From positions 620,001-684,000 of the forward strand of contig NZ_JAFCJK010000002.1 of NCBI RefSeq assembly GCF_018131005.1: a stretch of 64,000 nt of DNA. The letters run 5' to 3'. Below are positions 1-8,016 of the stretch, one piece after another. The translations under genes were made by a program, and so were the position numbers. This stretch comes from Bradyrhizobium lablabi (GTDB taxonomy: Bacteria; Pseudomonadota; Alphaproteobacteria; Rhizobiales; Xanthobacteraceae). The notes beneath the pieces are model-generated. The model was not told the DNA's origin and did no database searches. It saw only the letters and a list, made by a program, of their open reading frames with translations. Position 1 is the stretch's first letter; every line of letters starts with the position of its first letter.

Positions 1-1899
1 GACGCCATCGTCATGATCGAGAACATGTACCGCAATCTCGAGCAGGGCATGGCGCCGTATCCGGCGGCGCTCGAGGGCGCCAGGCAGATCGGCTTCACCG
101 TGCTGTCGATCTCGCTGTCGCTGATCGCGGCGTTCACGCCGCTGATCTTCATGGACGGGATCGTCGGCCGCCTGCTGCGCGAATTCTCGCTGACGCTGAC
201 CTTCGCGATCGTGGTCTCGACCCTGGTGTCGCTGACGGTCACGCCGATGATCTGCGCGCATTACATCCGCGAGGCGACCTCGGATCATGCGACCTGGTAT
301 GACCGCGCCATCGAGGGCACGCTGTCGCGGATCGTGGCGTTCTATGCCTGGACGCTGCGGGTCGTGCTCGGCTATCCCTTGCTGACGCTGCTGGTGTTCT
401 TTGCCACGATCGCGCTGACCGTCACACTCTACATCAAGACGCCGAAGGGCTATTTCCCGACCGACGACAGCGGCTTTGTGATCGGCGCGACGCGCGCCTC
501 TGCCGACATCTCGTTCCAGGCGATGCTCTCACTGCAACAGCAGCTCGCCGACATCGTGATGGCGGACACGGCGGTCGCCGGCATCGGCTCGTCGCTCGGC
601 GGCGCCGGCGGACCCGGTGGCGGCACCTCCAACCGCGGCACCATGTTTATCAGCCTCAAACCGCCGGAGGAGCGGGGAGGCATGTCGACAACGCAGGTGA
701 TCGACCGCCTGCGCCGCAATCTCTCCATGGTGCCGGGCATCCGCCTGTTCATGTTCGCTGCGCAGGACATTCGCACCGGCGGCCGGCAGAGCGATTCCGA
801 CTACCAGTACACGCTGTCCTCGACCGACCTCGACCTGTTGCAGAAATGGGCGCCGATCGTCGCCAAGCGGATGGAGACGGTCGAGGGGATCACCGATATT
901 TCCTCCGACCGCGACCCCGGCGGCCTGCAGCTCAATCTGGCGATTGACCGCAAGATCGCCTCGAGCCTCGGCGTTCGCGTGCAGGATATCGACAATGCGC
1001 TGAACAACGCGTTTGCGCAGCGTCAGATCTCGATCATCTATACCCAGCGCAACCAGTACTGGGTGGTGCTGGAGATCGATCCGAAATTCCAAAACGACCC
1101 GTCGAACCTGGAGCGCATCTACGTGGCCGGCGCGAATGACATGCAGATCCCGCTGTCAGCGCTCGTGCACTATGAGCGCGGCCTGTCGCCGCTAGCGGTC
1201 TATCATTCGCAGGCCTTCCCCTCGACGACGGTCTCGTTCAACCTGCTGCCCGGCGTGCCGCTGGAGGTCGCAACGTCGAACATCCAGCAGGCGGTCAACG
1301 AGCTGCACATGCCCGAAGGCATTCGCGGCAGCTTCGACGGCAATGCCGGCGACTTCAGCAAGACCAGTGGGCGGCAGCCGCTGCTGATCCTGGGCGCGCT
1401 GGTGGCGATGTATATCGTGCTCGGCGTGCTCTACGAGAGCCTTGCGCATCCGATCACCATCATCTCGACGCTGCCGTCGGCCGGCCTCGGGGCGCTGCTC
1501 GCACTACAGGTGACCAACACGCCGCTGACCGTGATCGCCTTTGTCGGCATCATCCTTCTGATCGGCATCGTCAAGAAGAACGGCATCATGATGGTCGACT
1601 TCGCGCTGGAGGCCGAGCGTCAGCAGGGATTGTCGTCGCGGGATGCGATCTTCGAAGCCTGCCGCGCCCGCTTCCGGCCGATCCTGATGACCACGATGGC
1701 CGCGCTGTTCGCCGGCATCCCGCTGGTGATCGCAACGGGCCCCGGCACCGAGCTGCGCCGGCCGCTCGGCATCACCATCATCGGCGGTCTGTTCGTGTCG
1801 CAGATCCTGACCCTCTACACGACGCCCGTGATCTATCTCCTGATCGACCGCCTGCGGCAGCGCCGTGCACCCTCGGTGGCGCACGCGCCAGCCGAATAG
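1..1899 (+). CDS. RND multidrug efflux permease, C-terminal part (cut by window start)
   Basis: Inner-membrane proton-driven RND transporter that exports drugs or other small molecules through a periplasmic adaptor and an outer-membrane channel. The first codon in the window is the Asp of a DAIVMIEN stretch, which matches the second Asp of the TM4 proton-relay pair in AcrB-type pumps; the Lys of KKNG near window codon 524 matches the TM10 relay Lys. The Gly-rich GGAGGPGGG near codon 200 lies in the periplasmic porter region. The family is usually 1020-1070 residues, so roughly 400 N-terminal residues are outside the window. The sequence is nearest to the MdtB/MdtC-like branch by eye. Substrate unknown; any adaptor gene would lie upstream of the window. 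Confidence 0.93.
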   Translation, partial: DAIVMIENMYRNLEQGMAPYPAALEGARQIGFTVLSISLSLIAAFTPLIFMDGIVGRLLREFSLTLTFAIVVSTLVSLTVTPMICAHYIREATSDHATWYDRAIEGTLSRIVAFYAWTLRVVLGYPLLTLLVFFATIALTVTLYIKTPKGYFPTDDSGFVIGATRASADISFQAMLSLQQQLADIVMADTAVAGIGSSLGGAGGPGGGTSNRGTMFISLKPPEERGGMSTTQVIDRLRRNLSMVPGIRLFMFAAQDIRTGGRQSDSDYQYTLSSTDLDLLQKWAPIVAKRMETVEGITDISSDRDPGGLQLNLAIDRKIASSLGVRVQDIDNALNNAFAQRQISIIYTQRNQYWVVLEIDPKFQNDPSNLERIYVAGANDMQIPLSALVHYERGLSPLAVYHSQAFPSTTVSFNLLPGVPLEVATSNIQQAVNELHMPEGIRGSFDGNAGDFSKTSGRQPLLILGALVAMYIVLGVLYESLAHPITIISTLPSAGLGALLALQVTNTPLTVIAFVGIILLIGIVKKNGIMMVDFALEAERQQGLSSRDAIFEACRARFRPILMTTMAALFAGIPLVIATGPGTELRRPLGITIIGGLFVSQILTLYTTPVIYLLIDRLRQRRAPSVAHAPAE

Positions 1900-1934
1900 G
1901 TTGAATTGCGCTCATCCGGGCGTATAGCGGAGGG

Positions 1935-2663
1935 ATGTCCGAACCAGCCAACGCCGAAACCGCTGCTGCCGTGACGCTCGCGGAGTGCCCGCATTGCGGC
2001 AAGGCGCTGCCGCTTTGCATCTGCGACAGCGTCATGCCGATTGAAAGCCGCATCCAGCTCCTGATCCTGCAGCATCCCCAGGAGCAGGACAGGGCGCTCG
2101 GCACCGCGCGCTTGACGGCGCGGCATTTCAAGGACGCAGTCGTCAGGATCGGGCTCTCATGGCCAAGTCTCTCGAAGGCACTCGGCCGGCCAGTGGCAGA
2201 TCCGTCGCGATGGGCCGTGCTCTATCTCGGCTCGGCCAAGGTCGAGGATTTCGATACCGAGGCCGAGATCGTCGCGATCAACCGCAAAGGCGAGCTGGAG
2301 CCGGGCCAGCGGGGCATCCTCGCCGACATCGAAGGCATCGTGCTGCTTGACGGCACCTGGAGCCAGGCCAAGGCGCTGTGGTGGCGCAACGCCTGGATGC
2401 TGAAGTGCCAGCGCGTGATTCTCGGGCCGAAGCAGCCGTCACGCTACGGTCCGCTGCGCCAGGAACCGCGGCGAGACGGCCTGTCCACCATCGAGGCGGC
2501 GGCACTGCTGCTCGCGGCGCTGGAGCGTCGCCCGGAGATCGCTGAAACGCTAATTGGAAGCTTTGAGCGGATGTTGGCGCGGTTTCGTGAAGTTCAAGCC
2601 AAGATGCCCGAATTGGCGCCGAAACCAAAGAAACGGGATTTCCGCAGGCGACGGCGACGGTAA
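1935..2663 (+). CDS. tapT: tRNA-uridine aminocarboxypropyltransferase (DTW domain)
   Basis: DTW-domain protein of 242 residues, a family that includes E. coli TapT, which transfers the 3-amino-3-carboxypropyl group of S-adenosylmethionine to U47 of tRNA (acp3U). Visible features are a zinc-ribbon-like N-terminus with C18, C21, C28 and C30 and the signature D139-G-T-W142 followed by SQAKALWW. The C-terminal tail is strongly basic (KPKKRDFRRRRRR), suiting RNA contact. The ATG is the first good start, 35 nt after the RND stop. Family is clear from the motifs; the exact tRNA position is inferred from the E. coli homologue. Confidence 0.85.
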   Translation: MSEPANAETAAAVTLAECPHCGKALPLCICDSVMPIESRIQLLILQHPQEQDRALGTARLTARHFKDAVVRIGLSWPSLSKALGRPVADPSRWAVLYLGSAKVEDFDTEAEIVAINRKGELEPGQRGILADIEGIVLLDGTWSQAKALWWRNAWMLKCQRVILGPKQPSRYGPLRQEPRRDGLSTIEAAALLLAALERRPEIAETLIGSFERMLARFREVQAKMPELAPKPKKRDFRRRRRR

Positions 2664-2900
2664 GCGTCCTGTTTGGCCTGCCTACCCCGGACAGGCGCAC
2701 TGTTCGAGGCACGGGCCTCAATCAATCGGCCAACCGATACGATCCGCGCGGAACTCACCTGCTTTCGTCGACTGTTCCCTGGTGAAAGCGGGTGGTCCGC
2801 ATTGCCCTTTTCAACCGCGCTTCGTAGCCTCGCAATGAAACGCGCGCACGTTTGGTGCAAGCTGAGCCAGATACTTTGTTGATTCGTGAGGTGCTGCCCG

Positions 2901-3278
2901 GTGGCCAAGTCATCGAAGCTTGTTGCCGCAAGAAATGGCAAGGTCCTGTTGGTCCGACGTCGGTCCGACCGGTTGTGGATGTTTCCAGGAGGTCGCAGAC
3001 GTCCCCGGGAGACGGAGAAAGATTGCCTGCGCCGGGAGATCAAGGAGGAGCTTCCAAAGCTCAGGCTGGGCCGCCTCCAATTGTGGAAAGAGGTGAAGGC
3101 GAGGAAAAAGCGATCGAGCGGGCGAATGAGCGACGCGATCTTTATCGCCAAGAAGGCCAAGGGTCGCCTCGCAATCGGGGACAAGAACGAAATCGATCGC
3201 GCTGCCTGGCACAAGCCACGAGGAATCAAACTGACTCCTACATCGCGCTACATCCGCGATCGGCTTTTTCCCAAGTGA
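2901..3278 (+). CDS. Nudix hydrolase-family protein
   Basis: About 125 residues with a Nudix box near residues 31-53: a Gly, five residues, Glu, seven residues, then REIKEEL, which fits GX5EX7REUXEE. The usual final Gly after EE is replaced by L-P. Nudix enzymes hydrolyse nucleoside diphosphates linked to another moiety, but the substrate cannot be read here. The GTG at 2901 is preferred because GAGGT lies 8 nt upstream; an earlier in-frame GTG at 2886 overlaps that ribosome-binding site. It stands alone between tapT and a gene-poor stretch. Residues after the box are rich in Lys/Arg and the protein is shorter than most characterised Nudix enzymes. Confidence 0.7.
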   Translation: MAKSSKLVAARNGKVLLVRRRSDRLWMFPGGRRRPRETEKDCLRREIKEELPKLRLGRLQLWKEVKARKKRSSGRMSDAIFIAKKAKGRLAIGDKNEIDRAAWHKPRGIKLTPTSRYIRDRLFPK

Positions 3279-3408
3279 CTAACTGAACAACCCTCTAGAA
3301 TTGATCTGGGGGCGTGGCGCGGGAACAGAGCGGGTGCAGCGATTTCGGAAAATGCAAGGGCAATGGAGTTTTGAAAATTTGCGGGAGGAAAGCGAAGGCC
3401 GCTTGCCC

Positions 3409-3436
3409 AAGGCCCCAAAGGAGCTGGGGCTTTTCT
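3409..3436 (+). terminator. Possible rho-independent terminator
   Basis: A GGCCCC / GGGGCT stem separated by a short loop is followed by a short T run (CTTTTC). It sits about 130 nt after the Nudix stop in a stretch with no convincing gene. Weak T tract, so tentative. Confidence 0.35.
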
Positions 3437-3569
3437 ACGCAAACAGGTCCTTGCCTGGGTCCGCATTATCTTCACACCCGCCCAGTCTTCGGGCCATTCA
3501 GCTGGGTTCAGGTAGGAACTACTGCTGCGCAATTGAGTTTGACGATGGTCTCGCTGGGTGGAAGCTCCG

Positions 3570-3752
3570 ATGGAATCGTCGCTCGTTAGCATGATGCTGG
3601 CCGTGGTGTTCGTAGGCATTCTGCTCGTCGCCGGGCAGATATTTCGCGCTCAACTGCCGGAGCGAGACAGACCGCTTTTTGTTGCGACCGGTTATTATGC
3701 CGGTAAGACGGGGCCAAGCGTGGCGGGACATCGGACGGGCTCTTGGCGCTAA
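3570..3752 (+). CDS. Small hypothetical membrane protein
   Basis: About 60 residues (MESSLVSMMLAV...) with one hydrophobic helix at roughly residues 6-24 (MMLAVVFVGILLVAG) and a polar tail. GGAAG lies 5 nt before the ATG. The stop codon coincides with the left edge of the dispersed repeat at 3750, so the natural C-terminus may have been replaced by repeat insertion. No family recognised; a chance open frame is possible. Confidence 0.35.
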   Translation: MESSLVSMMLAVVFVGILLVAGQIFRAQLPERDRPLFVATGYYAGKTGPSVAGHRTGSWR

Positions 3753-3872
3753 AGCGCGATGAGATCAGGATGAATCATCATCGCGCCTTAGCTTGTTGTT
3801 TGCGCATGAACTCCGCGCAAACGCTACGCGTTTGTCGCGAGGGAAAACCGCTGCACACTTTTCCGGGGCATG
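3750..3872. repeat. Dispersed Bradyrhizobium-type intergenic repeat with hairpin
   Basis: Inverted arms TAAAGCGCGATGA (3750-3762) and TCATCGCGCCTTA (3778-3790) form a stem-loop, followed by a segment ending ACTTTTCCGGGGCATGC. As far as I recall, close variants of this unit occur many times in intergenic regions of Bradyrhizobium and relatives. Only one copy is in this window, so the repeat status rests on memory and the hairpin on sequence. Confidence 0.65.
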
Positions 3873-3915
3873 CTTGAGGCCTCGCGCAGTGAGAACGCCC
3901 ACCAAGGCGGCCCTG

Positions 3916-3999
3916 CTACATAAACAGAACAATGAGAGCGATGGCGATAGGAGACAGGCAGAGCGCCGCGATGCTAGCTCGATAAAGCAGGTTGCTCAT
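3916..3999 (-). CDS. 27-residue hydrophobic micro-protein
   Basis: A 27-codon frame (MSNLLYRASIAALC..., ending LIVLFM) starts 10 nt after the stop of the small gene at 4010-4201 on the same strand. Nearly the whole peptide after residue 6 is hydrophobic, predicting a single transmembrane helix. The Shine-Dalgarno sequence is weak (GCGGA). It is too short for ordinary gene callers. Position and composition suggest a real companion of the upstream gene, but no family is established. Confidence 0.45.
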   Translation of the reverse strand: MSNLLYRASIAALCLSPIAIALIVLFM

Positions 4000-4009
4000 G
4001 GTGATCCGC

Positions 4010-4201
4010 TTACTTTGGCGGTTGCGGACCCGGAAAGGTCAGCCACGTGTGGATGTGAGAGGCGGCTTCGAACTGGCGGAGCTTGCGCTCCAGCACGTCG
4101 CGCTCTCGACCGGGTTGGAGGTTTTCAAATGCCACTTCGACGCGGGTCTTCTCCGCGTCCAGATTCTCATCAAACGTGTGGGGCTCTGAGCGTCGTCTCA
4201 T
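4010..4201 (-). CDS. Small hypothetical protein, paralogue of the gene at 33985
   Basis: A 63-residue charged, probably helical protein ending in a Trp-Leu and PQPPK motif. The ATG has AAGGAG upstream. Its C-terminal half (ERKLRQFEAASHIHTWL, then PGPQPPK) aligns with the 65-residue product at 33985-34182 (ARQAEAASDLTKWL, then ALQSPK), so the two are paralogues within the window. I recall multi-copy relatives in Bradyrhizobium but no known function. Probably co-transcribed with the 27-residue frame just downstream. Confidence 0.65.
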   Translation of the reverse strand: MRRRSEPHTFDENLDAEKTRVEVAFENLQPGRERDVLERKLRQFEAASHIHTWLTFPGPQPPK

Positions 4202-4466
4202 GGCGCTCTCCTTCCCTGCTAGAGTGGGCGGGAGCGCAATGAGGCGTTCTCATCACCGATAGTTGCCGGTTATTTGCGGTGATCGTATTCAACATGCTTG
4301 AGCATGTCTGGTTCCTGACGCAATTCAATCGCAATCAGAAAACCACGGAAGTTATCCCGCCCCAAATGGAAGGCACAAGAACCCGGCGCGTGAGGGAGCA
4401 TGCACGCCGGGAAAGGGTCACTAGTTCCTCAACGAGGTGCAACGAATTCCAGACGGCACAACGTTG

Positions 4467-4733
4467 CTATTTCCTGGGGCTTGTACCCGTAGTCGACTGG
4501 TTGCTGTCCTTATTCGGCTGGCCGGGAGGATGGGCAGCAGCACCCGGCTTTTCCTGATCCGCCACAAGTCCGGACTCGCCGGAGTTGCGGGTCTTGATTC
4601 CTTTATCGGCCTCCTGCCGCACCTTTTGATCAGGCTGCATTTGCTGGCTCGGCGCCGTGGATTGCTGCGCCTGCACCGGCACGGCGGTTGTGGCTCCGAA
4701 CGCTACCGCGATGACGAGAATTGAGCTTCGCAT
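4467..4733 (-). CDS. Small secreted hypothetical protein
   Basis: 88 residues with a Sec-type signal peptide (MRSSILVIAVAFGATTAVPVQAQ, cleavage expected after AQA) followed by a low-complexity polar mature part rich in Gln, Pro, Lys and Ser. The ATG at 4733 is chosen because GGAAT lies just upstream and the signal peptide begins there; an upstream in-frame start would add 8 residues. No domain recognised; likely periplasmic. Confidence 0.6.
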   Translation of the reverse strand: MRSSILVIAVAFGATTAVPVQAQQSTAPSQQMQPDQKVRQEADKGIKTRNSGESGLVADQEKPGAAAHPPGQPNKDSNQSTTGTSPRK

Positions 4734-4882
4734 GGGATATTCCTTTTTTGTCACCACCGCACAAACGCACGAAGCACGGAAGGTTTCCTGTCGATCCGGT
4801 CATGCTAGTCCGGCACGTTGTTCACTCGCGGCAAGATGAGGGGCGGGCAGCGAGCGCAAACAATTGCGCGGGGTTCTCGGGA

Positions 4883-5125
4883 TCAGCGTTCTCCGGGCCA
4901 CCACACCGAAGGCGGGTTGGCGGCAGATATCTTGTTGGTGCGCATCGCGACGAGATGACTACGTCTGAAGGGAAAGCCGCTGGCGCGAGTGCAATCGTTG
5001 CAGCGCATGTAGCGCTCGAGCTTGTGGATCGGCGTCATTTCGGCCGGCATACGATATCCAGCTCCACCGTCTGATGAGTCTCACAGACAGGGCATTTCAC
5101 TTCGAGGTACCGGTGGTGAGGGCGG
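4883..5125 (-). pseudogene. Frameshifted small zinc-ribbon protein
   Basis: Read on the minus strand, one frame gives RYLEVKCPVCETHQTV...VCRPK then stops at TGA; the +1 frame continues as MTPIHKLERYMRCNDCTRASG... to PPSVWWPGER. Joined, the halves make a small two-CxxC protein of a type I recall as common in Bradyrhizobium. The break lies in an A-run (AAATGACG, near 5038-5040) where one extra A would restore the frame. The downstream half could still be expressed alone from an ATG at 5050. The true N-terminus is not defined. Confidence 0.55.
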
Positions 5126-5288
5126 TCACGGGATGGAGCAAAGCCAGTCCCGTGCCTGCTCGCGAGAACGGAGCGGGCACACGAGTTTCAGAAATGGCAC
5201 GGTTTGGGAGTTTCAGAATTCGGTCGAGATTTGGTGCGAGAATGGTTGCCTAAGTGCTTGAGGCTCTATATTGATCCGCCCTCGTTGG

Positions 5289-5362
5289 GGCCACGTGGCG
5301 GAGTGGTGACGCAACGGTCTGCAAAACCGTGTACACCGGTTCAATTCCGGTCGTGGCCTCCA
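5289..5362 (+). tRNA. tRNA-Cys (GCA)
   Basis: The acceptor strand GGCCACG pairs with CGTGGCC; the discriminator is T, as expected for tRNA-Cys, and CCA is encoded. The anticodon GCA at 5321-5323 sits in a CTGCAAA loop, and the T-arm is GGTTCAATTCC. Total 74 nt. Confidence 0.95.
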
Positions 5363-5405
5363 CTCATCCCATCAATGACTTGCGCGCGGAACGTGAGAAG
5401 CCGTC

Positions 5406-5588
5406 TCAGGAGGCGGCGTACCAGCCTTCCGGGAACGGAATCAGCGGCCAAGGCGCGGGATTGTCATTGGCAGCGCGGGGCAGCGGCTGGGTACGAGGCG
5501 AGGGCTGGGCCAAGAAATCCTCCTCGGAAATGGGCGCGACTGCCGTTCGCACGGCGTCCAATAGAATGTCGAAATCGACTTCGCTCAT
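5406..5588 (-). CDS. Small hypothetical protein
   Basis: 60 residues, acidic N-terminal half (MSEVDFDILLDAV...) and a Pro-rich C-terminal half that includes ANDNPAPWP. The ATG has GGAG 7 nt upstream; an earlier in-frame ATG lacks one. It sits just downstream of tRNA-Cys on the opposite strand. No function known; the well-formed start and composition favour a real gene. Confidence 0.5.
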   Translation of the reverse strand: MSEVDFDILLDAVRTAVAPISEEDFLAQPSPRTQPLPRAANDNPAPWPLIPFPEGWYAAS

Positions 5589-5922
5589 CGCGCTCTCCAC
5601 GTTCGAGAGCCACGGTCGCAAAACTGTCTTGGATCAGGATTGAGCGAATTGTTCGAATTTTAGCAAAAGGACACTCGCACCCGCTCTTGGTTAATTAATT
5701 ACTGCCTCGAAGCTTAGGTTCGGCGCACCGGACCATGTGTGAGAGAAATCACATTCTGCAAAAATCAGCTCGCGCAATTCCCGACCAAGCCGCATCCGGC
5801 AGGCGGTACAGCAATTTTATGGAGACGCAAACATGATGGCAAGCATCGTCTGATTGTCCGTGATCGCATGCTGCGCCCGCCGGGCGAGCACTTTTGGGCT
5901 ACTCCTACCACTGTTTCTCCCG
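5589..5922. other. No gene seen
   Basis: This stretch is comparatively AT-rich around 5645-5765. No frame with convincing composition plus a start site was found on either strand, and no repeat or RNA gene is recognisable. Confidence 0.4.
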
Positions 5923-6276
5923 TCAAATCACCGTCGCCAGGCTGCGCGGCAGCATCGACTTGAACAGCGCGAGCGCGCGCCGCGCCTGGTTCGGCGGCAC
6001 CGTGATGGCGTGACGCACGGCGGCGCCGATCAGCGTCATCGTTAGGTCCGCGAACGTGCCGAGGGCGGCAGCGGGCGCGATCCGCCGGACGGCGTCGGAC
6101 AACAGGCCTGACAGGATTATCATGTCCTCTGCATCAAGGGTCCGGAGCGCGCGGTCGGCCTGCTTTGCCTGCCAGATGTCGCGCATGAACATCTCGTAGT
6201 AGCTGTCGACGATGCGGCAAAGGGCAGGGTGCAGGTCGCTGCTTGCCGGCCTGTATTTCGCGTTCTCGACGTTCAT
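5923..6276 (-). pseudogene. C-terminal remnant of a TetR-like regulator
   Basis: The encoded sequence (LHPALCRIVDSYYEMF..., ending SMLPRSLATVI) resembles the ligand-binding C-terminal half of TetR/AcrR regulators, but no helix-turn-helix precedes it: upstream in frame the sequence runs into antisense of a DUF1772-like segment at about 6237. An in-frame ATG exists at 6276, so a short product is possible. TetR assignment is by overall look, not by a diagnostic motif. See the adjoining remnant, which is broken at the same point. Confidence 0.45.
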
Positions 6277-6613
6277 CACGACCTCGCTCGGCCGCATCGA
6301 GCAGGCGGCCGGCATCTCCGCGATGAACGCGATCAATGTCGACATCCTGCGCTCGCTGTTCATGCCGTTCTTTCTTGGTACGACGCTGGCTTGTGCGGTC
6401 CGCTCCGTGCTCGGTTGCCTGCGATGGCAGGAGCCGGGCGCAATCGTGATGGTCTGCGGCGGCCTCTTTTATGTCGTCGGCTTGTTCGCCGTCCGCTCCG
6501 GTCAAAGTTGCGCGTCGGCCGCCATTTGGTTCTTTGCAAGCCGGGAAGGCTTTGTTATACGCTGGCGGCTCGCGAACGGATGTTTCGCCTATTCCTCGGT
6601 AGCTCAGCGGTAG
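6236..6613 (+). pseudogene. DUF1772 (anthrone oxygenase-like) membrane protein remnant
   Basis: Frame content LLAGLYFAFSTFITTSLGRI..., then AMNAINVDILRSLFMPFF and GGLFYVVGLF, matches my recall of DUF1772 proteins from just after their N-terminus. The first 15-20 residues and the C-terminal part (normally containing NVPLN) are missing; similarity fades near 6490 and the frame then runs through the tRNA-Asn gene to a stop. Probably non-functional. Confidence 0.5.
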
Positions 6614-6667
6614 AGCATTCGACTGTTAATCGAATGGTCGCTGGTTCGAATCCAGCCCGGGGAGCCA
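6593..6667 (+). tRNA. tRNA-Asn (GTT)
   Basis: The acceptor TCCTCGG pairs with CCGGGGA (one G-T pair), the discriminator is G and CCA is encoded. The anticodon GTT at 6625-6627 sits in the loop CTGTTAA, and the T-loop is TTCGAAT. Total 75 nt. Confidence 0.95.
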
Positions 6668-6788
6668 GTTTCGACTCCATCACGACATTCCCGACTGCCC
6701 GATCCGAAGCCTGTGCCGGCTGCCGCCAAAACGACTCAATCGCTTCGGAAACTTCACGCCGCCGGTTTTTGTCGAGGGGTGATTGCTC

Positions 6789-6968
6789 ATGTCTCGTGTT
6801 CAGACCGATGCGTCGGCCACGGAGCCGACCCTTGTTCCTAGCGATATTCCGACCATGAGCGACGACGAGTGCCTGCGCCGTCTGGCGAAGGCCGTCGAGG
6901 CTCACGATTCAGAACATCTCGACGAGGTCGCGTTGCTGATCGGGCGCCTGGCGGTCACCATCGAATAA
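6789..6968 (+). CDS. Small acidic hypothetical protein
   Basis: 59 residues; the second half (DDECLRRLAKAVEAHDSEHLDEVALLIGRL) is predicted to form amphipathic helices. The ATG at 6789 has GAGGGG about 9 nt upstream. It follows tRNA-Asn by 120 nt and precedes the Pcm-like gene. No family recognised. Confidence 0.55.
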   Translation: MSRVQTDASATEPTLVPSDIPTMSDDECLRRLAKAVEAHDSEHLDEVALLIGRLAVTIE

Positions 6969-7123
6969 ACGTTACGCTCGGGCGACCGGCATTCTGGCCT
7001 CGCGTAAGATGGCAACGTGGCGCAGCCGCGATCGGCATGTTGCGTTTTGGTGGAGCTTGTTCCAAAAGGTGGCCCGTTCCAGTCCTTTGCCGCGGCGACA
7101 CCGCGCTACTTCAGGGTTCCGCC

Positions 7124-7789
7124 ATGTACGGTTTTTCGACCGCGCGCCAGAATATGGTCGATAATCAGGTGCGTCCGAGTGACGTCACCGATACGCGAAT
7201 CCTCGATGCGATGCTGGCGGTTCCCCGCGAGGCTTTCGTGCCGGCAGCCAAGCAAGCCTTGGCCTACCTCGACCTCGACCTGGACGTTGCGGAACCTGGC
7301 TCGGTCAAGCGATACCTGATCAAGCCGGCGGTGCTTGCCAAGATGCTGCAGGCGGCCGAGATCGGGGCGACCGACCGCGTGCTGGTCGTAGGGTGCGCCA
7401 CGGGCTACGCCGCGGCTGTGGTCGCACGATTCGCCGCGCAAGTCTTCGCGACGGAAAGCGATTCGGCGCTCGCGGCCAAAGCGGGTGCGACACTGGCGGA
7501 ACTCGGCGTGCAGAATGCGAGTGTGACAGTTGCAGCAGCGGCCGATGGCGATGCCGCGAATGCGCCGTTCGACGTCATTCTGCTCGATGGCGCCACCGGG
7601 ATATTGCCGACCGGCCTCTATGCTCAGCTCAAGGAGGGGGGCCGGCTGGTCGGCGTGTTCGCAGTGACCCAGCCGCCGCGCGCCAGTCTGGTGACCCATT
7701 CCCACGGGGATTTCGGGCACCGCGAACTGTTCGACGCCGCGGCCCCGGTTCTGCCCGGATTGGAACGCCGTCCTGCCTTCGTCTTCTAG
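7124..7789 (+). CDS. Protein-L-isoaspartate O-methyltransferase-like protein
   Basis: 221 residues of the Pcm family, SAM-dependent cytoplasmic methyltransferases that repair isoaspartyl residues. The N-terminal ARQNMVDNQVRPSDV is typical of the alphaproteobacterial branch. The SAM-binding region reads GATDRVLVVGCATGYAAAVVA, where the classic G-x-G-x-G is altered to GCATGY, so activity on isoaspartate is uncertain. The ATG at 7124 is chosen because family similarity begins there. A TolC gene follows about 230 nt downstream in the same direction, a pairing I recall from Bradyrhizobium. Confidence 0.8.
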   Translation: MYGFSTARQNMVDNQVRPSDVTDTRILDAMLAVPREAFVPAAKQALAYLDLDLDVAEPGSVKRYLIKPAVLAKMLQAAEIGATDRVLVVGCATGYAAAVVARFAAQVFATESDSALAAKAGATLAELGVQNASVTVAAAADGDAANAPFDVILLDGATGILPTGLYAQLKEGGRLVGVFAVTQPPRASLVTHSHGDFGHRELFDAAAPVLPGLERRPAFVF

Positions 7790-7932
7790 CTATTAACCTT
7801 CTGGATACTCCCGCACCTCGGCGGCCTGATAAAATCCCGTTCTGAATCAGAAGTGTGGCCCGTTTGCGCCACGTGAAGAGTTTCCGTCGCGTACCGTTGC
7901 GGGGTGGTTCCGTTAAGCCCGCCTGCAGACTA

Positions 7933-7952
7933 AAGTGAGGTGGGACTCACTT
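7933..7952. promoter_or_regulatory. Inverted repeat upstream of tolC
   Basis: Perfect 7-bp arms AAGTGAG and CTCACTT separated by 6 nt lie 65 nt upstream of the chosen tolC start. It could be a dimeric repressor site or a small hairpin in the leader; no regulator gene is adjacent. Confidence 0.35.
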
Positions 7953-8016
7953 CGTCTGAGGCAACGCCGGCGCGTGTTCCTTATGCCCGGCGAATACAAA
8001 GGATGGATTGTTGGGG

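Noticed and set aside
3301..3594. Overlapping frames of about 95 codons after the Nudix gene
   Set aside because: Poor composition, no ribosome site, and two competing frames over the same DNA.
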